14,394 nucleotides of DNA from assembly GCA_964424715.1 (NCBI GenBank), contig CAYRJW010000038.1:1-14394 (forward strand), written 5' to 3'. The notes beneath the pieces are model-generated. The model was not told the origin of the DNA and made no database searches. It saw nothing but the letters and a program-made list of their open reading frames with translations. Positions within the stretch are counted from its first letter, which is position 1. Each line of letters starts with the position of its first letter. The translations under genes and the position numbers were made by a program. The stretch comes from JAMHZE01 sp964424715. GTDB taxonomy: Bacteria; Pseudomonadota; Alphaproteobacteria; Rickettsiales; UBA8987. Below, one piece after another: positions 1 through 7,600 of this stretch.

Positions 1-775
1 AGGTCATGGTAGAAAAATTATTCAGGCCGCGATTATAAGGAATGTGGTTACCCCAGTAATTATCGACAAGCTCATATGATATTGAACGGCCCGCATCTAT
101 TTTACCCACTTTATAAGGTCCGCTTCCAAGCGGAGGTTCAAGGCTTACTTCATCGAATTTATGAGTATCGTAATAATGCTTCGGCAGAATCGTAAGCTCA
201 CCGAGGACAAATGGAAGTTCTCGGTTCTCATCGGTCTTAAAGGTGAATTTAACTTCGCGGTCATTTATTTTTGAAGCACCTTCAACATCGCGGTAATACG
301 CCTTGAAGAACGGGTTGCCTTTTTCAAGCAGGGTCTCATATGTCCAGATAACATCATCTGCGGTTACAGATGTGCCATCATGCCATTTTGCTTTTTCATC
401 TAATACGAAAATTATGGACTTCTTGTCCTTCGCCATCTTCACGCTTTCGGCCAGCAGGCCATAGCGGGTGAACAGATCATCATTCTCGCTGGTCATCAGC
501 GTATCATATATGAGACCGACACCGGATGCCGGAACGCCTTTTAGTATGAACGGATTTAAACTGTCGAAAGTGCCTACAACAGCATATTTCATAGTGCCGC
601 CTTTAGGTGCATCCGGGTTAACATAATTGAAATATGTGGCCTCTTTATTTTCAGCTTGACCAAACATGGTTAAGGTTTTACTACATACATAATCTGCATC
701 ACATTCCGCCCTTGCGGAAAATGGAGCTAGTATTATTAATACAAATATTGTACAATATTTATACATATTAGTCAT
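1..775 (-). CDS. Periplasmic solute-binding protein, family 5 (YejA-like peptide/microcin C type), N-terminal part
   Basis: The gene reads leftward and runs off the window, so only about 258 N-terminal residues are visible. I chose the ATG at 773-775 because an AAGGG lies 9 nt upstream on that strand; an in-frame ATG at 764-766 is the alternative. The product opens with a short basic stretch and a hydrophobic segment ending in FSARA, a likely signal peptide cleaved near residue 24, so the mature protein should be periplasmic. Next comes a conserved block at about residues 51-80 (YVNPDAPKGG, MKYAVVGTFDSLNPF), then KWHDGTSVTADDV near residue 125. These are hallmarks of family 5 (SBP_bac_5) proteins that feed oligopeptide or microcin C ABC importers. 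The APKGG segment favours the YejA-like branch. The permease genes would lie beyond the left edge, if present. The substrate is not determinable here. Confidence 0.88.
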   Translation of the reverse strand, partial: MTNMYKYCTIFVLIILAPFSARAECDADYVCSKTLTMFGQAENKEATYFNYVNPDAPKGGTMKYAVVGTFDSLNPFILKGVPASGVGLIYDTLMTSENDDLFTRYGLLAESVKMAKDKKSIIFVLDEKAKWHDGTSVTADDVIWTYETLLEKGNPFFKAYYRDVEGASKINDREVKFTFKTDENRELPFVLGELTILPKHYYDTHKFDEVSLEPPLGSGPYKVGKIDAGRSISYELVDNYWGNHIPYNRGLNNFSTMT

Positions 776-803
776 TGATTAAAACCCTTGGTTGTGTTAT
801 AAT
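775..803 (+). promoter_or_regulatory. Sigma-70 promoter with extended -10, upstream of the YfiR-like gene
   Basis: TTGATT (775-780), a 17-nt spacer and a perfect TATAAT (798-803) preceded by TG at 795-796 form an extended -10 promoter. Transcription should begin near 810 and read into the gene at 910, leaving a leader of about 100 nt. The -35 overlaps the start codon of the divergent gene at 775, so the two directions probably compete. Inferred from consensus match only. Confidence 0.6.
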
Positions 804-812
804 GATAAAGCC

Positions 813-857
813 TTATTGAATATCTGCTTATAGCTTTGCGCAGCAAATATTCAATAA
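813..857. repeat. 16-bp inverted repeat in the divergent intergenic region
   Basis: 813-828 (TTATTGAATATCTGCT) is complementary to 842-857 at 15 of 16 positions, the one mismatch being 824 against 846, with a 13-nt loop. It starts about 3 nt after the predicted transcription start for the rightward gene, so it would form a hairpin at the extreme 5' end of that mRNA. It could equally be an operator for a dimeric regulator controlling both divergent genes. The stem is AT-rich, so a terminator role is unlikely. Confidence 0.6.
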
Positions 858-909
858 TAATTAATTTTTTATAGTTTTTAGTATATATTACAGTTTTTCG
901 GGAGTTTAA

Positions 910-1407
910 TTGCTTAAATATCTTTCTAAATACCTTTTTTTGAGCCTGGGGCTGCTTTCCTTCTGCGGATCAAGCTACTCATTCGCGCTGGCCGGCGATG
1001 CCACCGATAAATATAAAGCCGCATTCCTGTTCAGCTTCGTAAAATACATCGAGAACGATACTGGTCATAACAACATCTGCATCGTTGATGATGCCGAGCT
1101 TTTCAGCCTGATAAAGAGCAAACCCAATGCAAAAATATTAAGCGCTGATTCCCCGGAACTAAGGAACTGCGCCCTTGTCTATGTGGACAGGCAGAGTAGC
1201 GATAAGATATCCAGCGTACTGAAAAACACGGCAGGCCAGCAGGTCATAACTGTTTCTGATTCCGCAAATTTCATCAATAAAGGCGGAATCGTTGAAATGT
1301 TCGAAGATAGCGGCAAATTAAAATTCATCCTCAACATCAAAAAAGCCACAGCCCTTAAATTCAAGGTAAATTCCAAGCTAGTGGAAATAGCCGATAAAAC
1401 ACTATAG
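910..1407 (+). CDS. YfiR-like (DUF4154) secreted protein
   Basis: This small exported protein of 165 residues starts at TTG 910, preceded by GGGAG at 900-904. Residues 1 to about 28 form a signal peptide (basic KYLSKYLF, a hydrophobic core, then ALA before GD). The mature part begins DKYKAAFLFSFVKYIE at residues 33-48, matching the opening of the YfiR/DUF4154 family (consensus roughly AAFLYNFAKFIEWP), followed by the usual strand NICIVDD at 55-61. In Pseudomonas, YfiR is a periplasmic repressor of the diguanylate cyclase YfiN. No cyclase is adjacent here, so that role cannot be assumed. The mature protein keeps one cysteine near 57 and another near 107 (the ELRNC segment), which could form a disulfide. 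It lies 83 bp upstream of pstC and may be co-transcribed with it, though pstC has promoter-like sequence of its own. Confidence 0.8.
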   Translation: MLKYLSKYLFLSLGLLSFCGSSYSFALAGDATDKYKAAFLFSFVKYIENDTGHNNICIVDDAELFSLIKSKPNAKILSADSPELRNCALVYVDRQSSDKISSVLKNTAGQQVITVSDSANFINKGGIVEMFEDSGKLKFILNIKKATALKFKVNSKLVEIADKTL

Positions 1408-1425
1408 TCATTTCGATAATTCTGC

Positions 1426-1473
1426 TTGAATAAAGATATAATTCATAATAATAACCCAATGGCTTATTATTAT
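1426..1473 (+). promoter_or_regulatory. Candidate pstC promoter region with AT-only inverted repeat
   Basis: Two overlapping promoter readings exist: TTGAAT (1426-1431) with a 17-nt spacer to TAATAA (1449-1454), or a perfect TATAAT at 1437-1442 with a poor -35, as is common for activated promoters. A perfect 10-bp inverted repeat, ATAATAATAA (1445-1454) and TTATTATTAT (1464-1473) with a 9-nt spacer, sits just before the start codon. I could not find a convincing Pho box (two CTGTCAT-like repeats 11 bp apart). Confidence 0.35.
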
Positions 1474-1490
1474 ATTTTAATATCGGCAGC

Positions 1491-2741
1491 ATGGATAAGT
1501 TCTATATCATAATCACGGTAGCTATTCTTGCATTGATCGCCTTTCAGTCAGGCACCAGATATATATTAAATTCCGTAAAAAAAGTAAAACCAGGCTCCGG
1601 AAGTTTCAACAACAAGAATCTCTACTCCCTGCCCCGCTATTATGGTTATTGCATTGCTATATGGAGCGTTATACCGGCCATCATCATTGTTCTTGGTCTA
1701 GGTCTTATCGGTCCAGAAAAATTAGGGCTTTCCATGCCCCGGGGCAGTTCCTATATAATACCGCTGGTGATATTAAGCCTGATATTCGCCGGTGCAGGCC
1801 TTTTTTTCATAAAACCGAATTTCAACGCACGCGAATATTTTGAGAAAAAACTAAAGATACTTTTCATAATATGTACGCTTATTTCTGTCTCTGTTACCAT
1901 CATGATATTCTGCTCGGTATTGTTCGAGTCCCTGAAATTCTTCGAGAAGGTGAACCCGTTAGATTTCCTGTTCGGCCTTGAATGGAGTCCGCAGACCGCC
2001 CTTCGCGATGATCAGGCCGGCAGCAGCGGTAGTTTCGGGATGATACCGGTGTTCATGGGAACATTCCTGATAACATTGATCGCAATGTGTGTGGCAATTC
2101 CCGTTGGCCTTATGAGCGCGATCTATCTTTCAGAATATGCAAAACCGAAATTCAAGAACATCGCAAAGCCGCTACTGGAGATACTTGCGGGCGTTCCAAC
2201 CGTTGTATATGGATATTTCGCCGCATTAACGGTTGGCCCGTTACTGCGCGATATATTCGCCGCGATGGATATCAGCATCGCCTCCGAAAGCGCACTTTCC
2301 GCCGGGCTGGTGATGGGGATAATGATAATCCCGTTCATCATGAGTTTATCTGACGATGTGATGAGCGCCGTTCCACAATCATTGCGTGAGGCATCGCTTG
2401 GCCTTGGCGCAACGAAATCGGAGACTGTAAAAAAAGTTGTGATACCTGCCGCACTGCCGGGTATCATGGGGGCGTGCATACTTGCCATCTCCCGCGCTAT
2501 CGGTGAAACAATGATAGTGGTGATGGCCGCAGGGCTTATCGCAAAACTTTCGCTCAACCCACTTGATTCCGTTACCACCGTTACTGCGCAGATAGTAAGG
2601 CTACTGACAGGCGATCAGGAATTCGACAGCTCCAAGACCCTTTCCGCATTCGCGCTCAGCCTGACGCTTTTTGTGATAACGCTGGCGCTGAATTTCGCCG
2701 CGCTGGTCATCGTGAAGAAATACAGGGAGAGATATGAGTAA
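1491..2741 (+). CDS. pstC: Phosphate ABC transporter permease PstC
   Basis: This is one of the two inner-membrane permease subunits of the high-affinity phosphate importer PstSCAB. The 416-residue protein is longer than E. coli PstC (about 320). The extra length is at the N-terminus, with hydrophobic segments near 4-20, 53-73, 86-107 and 122-146, a form often seen in alphaproteobacteria. The binding-protein-dependent transport domain covers about 185-405. It includes the SGSFGMIPVFMGT segment and the cytoplasmic coupling (EAA) loop at 300-325 (EASLGLGATKSETV, then VVIPAALPGI), followed by SRAIGET at 334-340, a PstC/PstA signature. ATG 1491 has only a weak upstream purine stretch. The end overlaps pstA by 8 bp, implying translational coupling. 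No pstS precedes it. Confidence 0.95.
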   Translation: MDKFYIIITVAILALIAFQSGTRYILNSVKKVKPGSGSFNNKNLYSLPRYYGYCIAIWSVIPAIIIVLGLGLIGPEKLGLSMPRGSSYIIPLVILSLIFAGAGLFFIKPNFNAREYFEKKLKILFIICTLISVSVTIMIFCSVLFESLKFFEKVNPLDFLFGLEWSPQTALRDDQAGSSGSFGMIPVFMGTFLITLIAMCVAIPVGLMSAIYLSEYAKPKFKNIAKPLLEILAGVPTVVYGYFAALTVGPLLRDIFAAMDISIASESALSAGLVMGIMIIPFIMSLSDDVMSAVPQSLREASLGLGATKSETVKKVVIPAALPGIMGACILAISRAIGETMIVVMAAGLIAKLSLNPLDSVTTVTAQIVRLLTGDQEFDSSKTLSAFALSLTLFVITLALNFAALVIVKKYRERYE

Positions 2742-4035
2742 CCATCCGTTCATACTTTCCGATACTAACAAAGCCCATAAAAGCCTGATAAAGCGCGAGC
2801 GGGCCGAGAAGAGATTTAAGTTCTACGGGCTATTTTCAATTTTCATTTCGGTAGCTTTCCTTTTATATTTACTGACCACCATTCTGGATAGCGGCATCGG
2901 TGCGTTTGAAAAGACCATTATCAGGGTAACTATAAATATGTCGCCGGAACTGGCTGCCAACCAGCTTGAACCTACGCTCGAAAATATTGAGGGCCTGAAC
3001 TTCAGAAAAATAGTCAGCGATCATTTCAAAAATCTTTTCTCCGGAAACCTCGACAGGACAAAACTTATCGAGATGTCGGAAATGGTTTCCCGCAGCGCCT
3101 TCACCGTGGCGAAGAACAAGGCGATAACTAAATATAAAAAGACCGGCAAGCTGGATAATATCATTGTCTGGGTTCCGGCAAGTTCCAGCATAGATATGCT
3201 GATAAAAGGCAAGCTTGATGTAAGCGTTGATGAATCGATCCGGAAAATATCTGATTTCCAGATACAGATGGTAAATAAACTTAAATTCGAGAATTCCATA
3301 AAACGCGTGTTCAACTGGAATTTCCTGACGCAGGGTGATTCAAGAGAACCTGAGCAGGCCGGTATTTACGGCGCCATCACCGGTTCTTTCTTTTCGCTCT
3401 TCATCTGTATGCTCTGCGCCCTGCCGATAGGTATCGGCGCCGCGATATATCTTGAGGAATTCGCCCCAAGATCACGCTTTAAGACCATGCTGGAGATCGC
3501 CATAAATAACCTGGCGGCGATACCTTCCATAGTTTATGGGCTACTCGGCCTTGCGATATTTTTGAATGTTGTTGGCATGCCAAGATCTTCCGCAATGGCG
3601 GGAGGCTTTACGCTCGCGCTGCTGGTATTGCCGGTGATAATAGTTTCTACACGTAACTCTATTGCTTCCATTCCGCCTTCTATAAAAGATGCCGCTACTG
3701 CAATGGGTGCTTCCAAAATGCAGGTGGTGTGCCATCATATATTACCGCTTTCACTACCCGGCATCATGACCGGAGCAATACTTTCAATGTCCCGCGCACT
3801 CGGCGAAACGGCACCACTGCTGCTTATCGGAATGGTAGCATTCGTGCGTGACATCCCTGAAAAAATAACCGATCCCGCCAGTGCCCTGCCCGTGCAGATA
3901 TTCCTATGGTCCGACCTGCCGGAAGGCGGCTTCGTGGAAAAGACCTCAGCAGCGATAATAGTATTATTGCTGTTCCTGATACTCGCCAACGGTTTGGCGG
4001 TTTACTTGCGTAAAAAATTTGAATATAAATGGTAA
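2734..4035 (+). CDS. pstA: Phosphate ABC transporter permease PstA
   Basis: This is the second permease subunit of the phosphate importer. It is 433 residues, against about 300 in E. coli. The first transmembrane segment is near 30-50. Residues of about 55-205 form a large, mostly non-membrane region resembling the DUF3333 extension found in alphaproteobacterial PstA; it may lie in the periplasm, where it could contact the binding protein (inference). The permease domain follows from about 208 to the end. Its coupling loop lies around 316-342 (KDAATAMGASKMQVV, then ILPLSLPGI), followed by SRALGETAPLL. The start overlaps the end of pstC, and GGAGA lies just upstream, so ATG 2734 is well supported. 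pstB follows after 6 bp. Confidence 0.95.
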   Translation: MSNHPFILSDTNKAHKSLIKRERAEKRFKFYGLFSIFISVAFLLYLLTTILDSGIGAFEKTIIRVTINMSPELAANQLEPTLENIEGLNFRKIVSDHFKNLFSGNLDRTKLIEMSEMVSRSAFTVAKNKAITKYKKTGKLDNIIVWVPASSSIDMLIKGKLDVSVDESIRKISDFQIQMVNKLKFENSIKRVFNWNFLTQGDSREPEQAGIYGAITGSFFSLFICMLCALPIGIGAAIYLEEFAPRSRFKTMLEIAINNLAAIPSIVYGLLGLAIFLNVVGMPRSSAMAGGFTLALLVLPVIIVSTRNSIASIPPSIKDAATAMGASKMQVVCHHILPLSLPGIMTGAILSMSRALGETAPLLLIGMVAFVRDIPEKITDPASALPVQIFLWSDLPEGGFVEKTSAAIIVLLLFLILANGLAVYLRKKFEYKW

Positions 4036-4041
4036 AAAATT

Positions 4042-4821
4042 ATGAGCTACAATATACAAATAGAAAATCCAAGAATAAGTGCCAAAAAGGTGGATGTGTT
4101 CTATGGCCAGAAACAGGCCATTTTTGGAGTTGATCTCGATATCGCTGTTAATAAGGTCACCGCGCTCATCGGGCCTTCCGGCTGCGGTAAGTCTACCTTT
4201 ATCCGCTGCCTGAACCGCATGAACGACACTATCGAAAGCTGCCGAGTCACCGGAAAAATTAAATTTGATGGCCATAATATTTATGATGATGCGGTGGATG
4301 TGGTTCTGCTGCGCGAGAAGATAGGCATGGTGTTCCAGAAGCCTAATCCATTCCCGAAATCGATATATGATAACGTAACTTACGGCCCAAAAATTCACGG
4401 CCTCGCACACAAAAAGGCCGATCTGGACGAAATAGTCGAACGCTCGCTCACCCGCGCCGGCTTGTGGAAAGAAGTTAAGGACAGGCTTGATGAGCCTGGC
4501 ACCTCACTTTCCGGTGGTCAGCAGCAGCGCCTGTGCATCGCACGCGCCATCGCCGTTAACCCGGAAGTGATATTGATGGATGAGCCGTGCAGCGCTCTCG
4601 ACCCTATCGCAACCGCGATAATCGAAGACCTGATAGACGACCTCAAGAAGAATTACACCATCGTTATCGTCACTCACTCGATGCAGCAGGCCGCCCGCGC
4701 CTCCGACTACGCGGCGTTCTTCCACATGGGTAAAGTGGTGGAGTTCGGCGAAACAAAACAGATATTCACCAATCCGAAACTGAAACAAACGCAGGATTAT
4801 ATAACCGGAAGGTTTGGTTAA
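4042..4821 (+). CDS. pstB: Phosphate ABC transporter ATPase PstB
   Basis: This ATPase powers phosphate import through PstCA. At 259 residues it has normal family length and every expected motif: Walker A GPSGCGKST at 44-52, the PstB-typical Q-loop region MVFQKPNPFPKSI at 96-108, signature LSGGQQQR at 156-163, Walker B VILMDE at 176-181, the D-loop SALD at 184-187 and the switch histidine in VTHSMQQA at 212. It lies 6 bp behind pstA and must belong to the same operon. In many bacteria phoU follows pstB; here the next gene is an unrelated amidotransferase-like protein. Confidence 0.97.
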   Translation: MSYNIQIENPRISAKKVDVFYGQKQAIFGVDLDIAVNKVTALIGPSGCGKSTFIRCLNRMNDTIESCRVTGKIKFDGHNIYDDAVDVVLLREKIGMVFQKPNPFPKSIYDNVTYGPKIHGLAHKKADLDEIVERSLTRAGLWKEVKDRLDEPGTSLSGGQQQRLCIARAIAVNPEVILMDEPCSALDPIATAIIEDLIDDLKKNYTIVIVTHSMQQAARASDYAAFFHMGKVVEFGETKQIFTNPKLKQTQDYITGRFG

Positions 4822-4825
4822 TAAT

Positions 4826-4902
4826 TGTTTTCAAGTTTTCTAGTTGTCAAGTTTTCAAGGGCTATTATAACTTGTAAACTCGAAAACTTGAAAACCTGAA
4901 AC
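4826..4902. repeat. Two-armed period-8 degenerate repeat forming a long hairpin, abutting a start codon
   Basis: The left arm, 4826-4857, is four 8-bp units: TGTTTTCA, AGTTTTCT, AGTTGTCA, AGTTTTCA. The right arm, 4871-4902, is four units of the complementary type: CTTGTAAA, CTCGAAAA, CTTGAAAA, CCTGAAAC. Taken as an inverted repeat, 4827-4851 pairs with 4871-4895 at 22 of 25 positions. The right arm ends 2 nt before the ATG at 4905, leaving no recognisable Shine-Dalgarno for that gene. It fills almost the whole gap after pstB, where it could act as a processing or attenuation hairpin. The same architecture, with different units, appears at 7601-7676. Confidence 0.8.
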
Positions 4903-4904
4903 TT

Positions 4905-5612
4905 ATGAAAACACCAGTCATCGGCATAACACTCGACCTTGAACAGCATGGAAGTTTTTCCAAGTTCCCTTATTATGCGCTACGCAAAAATTATTTTGAT
5001 GCTGTGATAAAGGCAGGCGGACTGCCGCTTGGGTTGCCTTATTCCAATGCTGAGGATGCAGCAAAATATTATAATATGATAGATGGCCTGCTGATACCGG
5101 GCGGTGATTTTGATGTTCCGCCGGAAATGTTCGGTGAGGAACAGCATCCTGCTGTTACCAATATAAAGCGCGATAGAACCAGCTTCGAGGCTGAACTTGC
5201 AAGCTCCTGCCTGCGTGATGATAAACCACTTCTTGGAATTTGCGGCGGCATGCAGTTACTTAATGTGATAACCGGCGGCAGCCTGATACAGGATATTCCC
5301 TCGCAGGTTTCCGATGCAGGCGCACATCAGGCGCAAGATAGAACTTGTGAAGCCCATAAGGCAAAAATAACTCCGGATTCTGCGCTGTTCCGCATAATAA
5401 ACAAAACCGAGATAGGCGTTAACACTTCCCACCATCAGGCGGTAAAGAAGGTTGGTAAATGCGTTATCAACGCCATCGCCGATGATGGTATAATCGAAGG
5501 CATAGAGTTACCGGGCAAAAAATTCTGCCTGGGAGTTCAATGGCACCCGGAATATGAGGTTTCGGAAGCGGATTATAAGATAATCGAAGCGTTCGTGAAT
5601 TCCTGCAAATAA
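4905..5612 (+). CDS. Class I glutamine amidotransferase-like hydrolase (peptidase C26, PuuD-like)
   Basis: This cytosolic hydrolase of 235 residues has the gamma-glutamyl hydrolase/PuuD fold. The nucleophile elbow is GICGGMQLLNV with Cys113. The catalytic His-Glu pair is in QWHPE (His214, Glu216). An oxyanion-type glycine motif, LLIPGGDFD, lies at 62-70, and NTSHHQ near residue 173 is typical of C26 members that cleave gamma-glutamyl bonds (for example gamma-glutamyl-GABA). The exact substrate cannot be named, and no putrescine-degradation genes are nearby. ATG 4905 is preferred because MKTPVIGIT is the standard family opening. It follows pstB by 83 bp across a hairpin-forming repeat and ends at a hairpin shared with glmS. 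Confidence 0.85.
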   Translation: MKTPVIGITLDLEQHGSFSKFPYYALRKNYFDAVIKAGGLPLGLPYSNAEDAAKYYNMIDGLLIPGGDFDVPPEMFGEEQHPAVTNIKRDRTSFEAELASSCLRDDKPLLGICGGMQLLNVITGGSLIQDIPSQVSDAGAHQAQDRTCEAHKAKITPDSALFRIINKTEIGVNTSHHQAVKKVGKCVINAIADDGIIEGIELPGKKFCLGVQWHPEYEVSEADYKIIEAFVNSCK

Positions 5613-5614
5613 AC

Positions 5615-5643
5615 TTTCCCTCTCCCGCAAGGGGAGAGGGAAA
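5615..5643. terminator. Hairpin between convergent genes, probable bidirectional terminator
   Basis: TTTCCCTCTCCC at 5615-5626 and its exact complement at 5632-5643 form a 12-bp stem with a 5-nt loop. It lies 3 nt beyond the hydrolase stop at 5612 and 7 nt beyond the glmS stop at 5650. The downstream T-tracts are short in both directions, so termination may be partial. The sequence also resembles a hairpin dispersed in many proteobacterial genomes. Confidence 0.6.
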
Positions 5644-5649
5644 ACATAG

Positions 5650-7593
5650 TTATTCCACCGTAACAGATTTCGCCAGGTTCCTTGGCTGGTCTACATCCGT
5701 GCCTTTAGCACAGGCTACATGATAGGCAAGAAGCTGGATAGGCAGGGCGTAGATTATTGGGTTTAGAAGATCGTTTATTAAATGATCTGTGCCAGTGCCT
5801 GGCATTTCGATGGCGTGTTCCACAACATCTTTAAGCTGCGATATTCCGTGGGCGTCGGAGAGTAATATTATCTTTCCGCCACGGGCCGCGACCTCGCGGA
5901 TGTTGGAGGCTGTTTTCTCGAACAATTCATCGCTTGGCGCTATTGCTACTACCGGAACTTTGGAATCTATCAGGGCGATTGGGCCGTGTTTCAGCTCCCC
6001 AGCAGCGGTGGCCTCGGAATGGATATAGGATATCTCTTTCAGCTTCAGTGCGCCTTCCATTGCGATAGGGAATGAAACACCGCGGCCGATATACATTATA
6101 TCTCGCGCTTTGGAAATTTCATTGGCGATATCTTTTATGGTCTTATCTTTTTCTAGAATTTCAGAGATAAGAGCTGGGACCTGTAATAGTGCACGAGTGA
6201 GGTCATTTATACTGCCCTCGTCATTGCGAGGAGGCATCGCCGACGCGGCAATCCATCCATCCGAGATATTCGATGGATTGCCGCGCTCCCGATGGTCGCT
6301 CGCAATGACGGAGTTATTATTTGTATTTTCGAGTTTTTCCTTAGCTATTTTTAAAGTCAAGAATGCCAGCGTCATAAGCTGTGTAGTGAATGCTTTTGTA
6401 GAGGCCACGCCTATCTCCGGGCCGGAATATATTGGTAGTACAACATCGCTTTCGCGGGCGATGGAACTTTCTACTACATTCACTATAGAAATTATCTTCT
6501 GACCTTTGGATTTTGCATATTTCAGGGCCGCAAGTGTATCTGCGGTCTCGCCGGATTGGGAGATGAAAACGGAGAGGCCATTTTTCGGCAGCACGGCCGA
6601 ACGGTAACGGAATTCGGAAGCGACATCGGTAGTGGTTGCGATGCCGGCTATCTTTTCCATCCAGTAACTAGCTACCCTGCCCGCATAATATGAGGTTCCG
6701 CAGGCGATGATGGTTATTTTTTCGATATCTTTGAACGAGAATGGTATCTGCGGCATCATTATCTCGTTATTCAGGGCGTTGTAGTAAGCGTGAAGATTAT
6801 CGCCTATCACGGCGGGTTGTTCGAATATTTCCTTCTGCATGAAATGGTCGTAATTTTCCTTGCCGACATTCACGCTGGTCAAATTAGATCTCGTTATTTT
6901 CCGCTTTGCTGATTTGCCATTCTTATCGATTATGGAAACTTTTTCCGGGGTTATCTCAGCAATGTCGCCTTCTTCCAGATAACATATCTCGGAGGTCAGA
7001 TCCGCGAGAGCCAGCGCATCAGAGGCAATATATTTCTCATGTTTGTTATAACCCACAACCAGCGGCGCGCCGTGGCGGGTGGCGTATATCAGGTTCTCTT
7101 CATCGGCAAAAATTATGCCTATGGCATAGGCACCTTCAAAGCGTTCTATCGCTTTTGTTACCGCATCTTTTTTGGAAAGGCCCTTATCAAGATAGCTGGT
7201 GATAAGGATGGGAATGACTTCCGTATCAGTTTCACTGTGGAATTGATATCCTGCGGCGATAAGCTCTGCGCGGATGAATAAATAATTCTCAATAATTCCG
7301 TTATGCACGACCGCAACCTTTTCCGTTGCGTGCGGGTGGGCGTTCTTCTCGGAAGGCGCACCGTGCGTGGCCCAGCGTGTGTGTCCGATGCCGGTATTGC
7401 CGCCTATCTTATTGGTAAGCAGCACCGCATCAAGATTCTTTATCTTTCCCTCGGCACGGACACGGTTTATCTTTCCGCCGGAATTGGTCGCAACACCGGC
7501 CGAATCATACCCACGATATTCCAGCCGACGCAGACCATCAACGATAAGCTGCACCGCCTCACTTCTGCCTGTTACACCGATTATTCCGCACAT
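5650..7593 (-). CDS. glmS: Glutamine--fructose-6-phosphate aminotransferase GlmS, with in-frame palindromic insertion
   Basis: GlmS converts fructose-6-phosphate and glutamine to glucosamine-6-phosphate, the first step toward UDP-GlcNAc. All functional parts are visible. MCGIIGV gives the N-terminal cysteine nucleophile after Met removal, and GHTRWATHG and NGIIENY complete the glutaminase domain (1 to about 240). The first SIS domain has CGTSYYAG and SQSGETADT. The second has GRGVSFPIAMEGALKLKEI and ELKHGPIALI. The C-terminus, DQPRNLAKSVTVE, is canonical. At 647 residues it is some 35-40 longer than usual (about 608). The excess is a segment at about 429-459, between the two SIS domains, encoded by the palindromic element at 6219-6310. 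The frame is intact and the active sites are untouched, so the enzyme is probably functional. The leader before ATG 7593 lacks a Shine-Dalgarno and consists of the period-7 repeat. Confidence 0.97.
   Translation of the reverse strand: MCGIIGVTGRSEAVQLIVDGLRRLEYRGYDSAGVATNSGGKINRVRAEGKIKNLDAVLLTNKIGGNTGIGHTRWATHGAPSEKNAHPHATEKVAVVHNGIIENYLFIRAELIAAGYQFHSETDTEVIPILITSYLDKGLSKKDAVTKAIERFEGAYAIGIIFADEENLIYATRHGAPLVVGYNKHEKYIASDALALADLTSEICYLEEGDIAEITPEKVSIIDKNGKSAKRKITRSNLTSVNVGKENYDHFMQKEIFEQPAVIGDNLHAYYNALNNEIMMPQIPFSFKDIEKITIIACGTSYYAGRVASYWMEKIAGIATTTDVASEFRYRSAVLPKNGLSVFISQSGETADTLAALKYAKSKGQKIISIVNVVESSIARESDVVLPIYSGPEIGVASTKAFTTQLMTLAFLTLKIAKEKLENTNNNSVIASDHRERGNPSNISDGWIAASAMPPRNDEGSINDLTRALLQVPALISEILEKDKTIKDIANEISKARDIMYIGRGVSFPIAMEGALKLKEISYIHSEATAAGELKHGPIALIDSKVPVVAIAPSDELFEKTASNIREVAARGGKIILLSDAHGISQLKDVVEHAIEMPGTGTDHLINDLLNPIIYALPIQLLAYHVACAKGTDVDQPRNLAKSVTVE
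6219..6310. repeat. Intragenic palindromic element (RPE-like) within glmS
   Basis: Two 39-bp arms, 6219-6257 and 6272-6310, are inverted copies at 31 of 39 positions: 12 identical outer bases (CGTCATTGCGAG), a divergent middle, and 13 identical inner bases (GCGGCAATCCATC), with a 14-nt loop. On the glmS strand it is read as SVIASDHRERGNP, then SNISDGWIAASAMPP, then RND, with no stop codon. It resembles the Rickettsia palindromic elements and the dispersed CGTCATTGCGAG repeats of alphaproteobacteria, which can sit inside reading frames. Whether this family is mobile today cannot be seen here. Confidence 0.88.
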
Positions 7594-7600
7594 ACACTGC

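Noticed and set aside
1408..1490. Pho box upstream of pstC
   Set aside because: No pair of CTGTCAT-like half-sites with 11-bp spacing could be found.
4826..4902. CRISPR-like array
   Set aside because: The units are only 6-8 bp, contiguous and without spacers, and no cas genes are present; the same applies to 7601-7676 and 12945-12974.
6219..6310. The extra glmS segment as a sequencing or assembly error
   Set aside because: The arms are a coherent palindrome of a known type, the reading frame is preserved across it, and both SIS domains are intact on either side.
6110..6502. Open frame antisense to glmS across the palindrome
   Set aside because: It is opposite a certain essential gene and has no recognisable motif; palindromes naturally keep both strands open.
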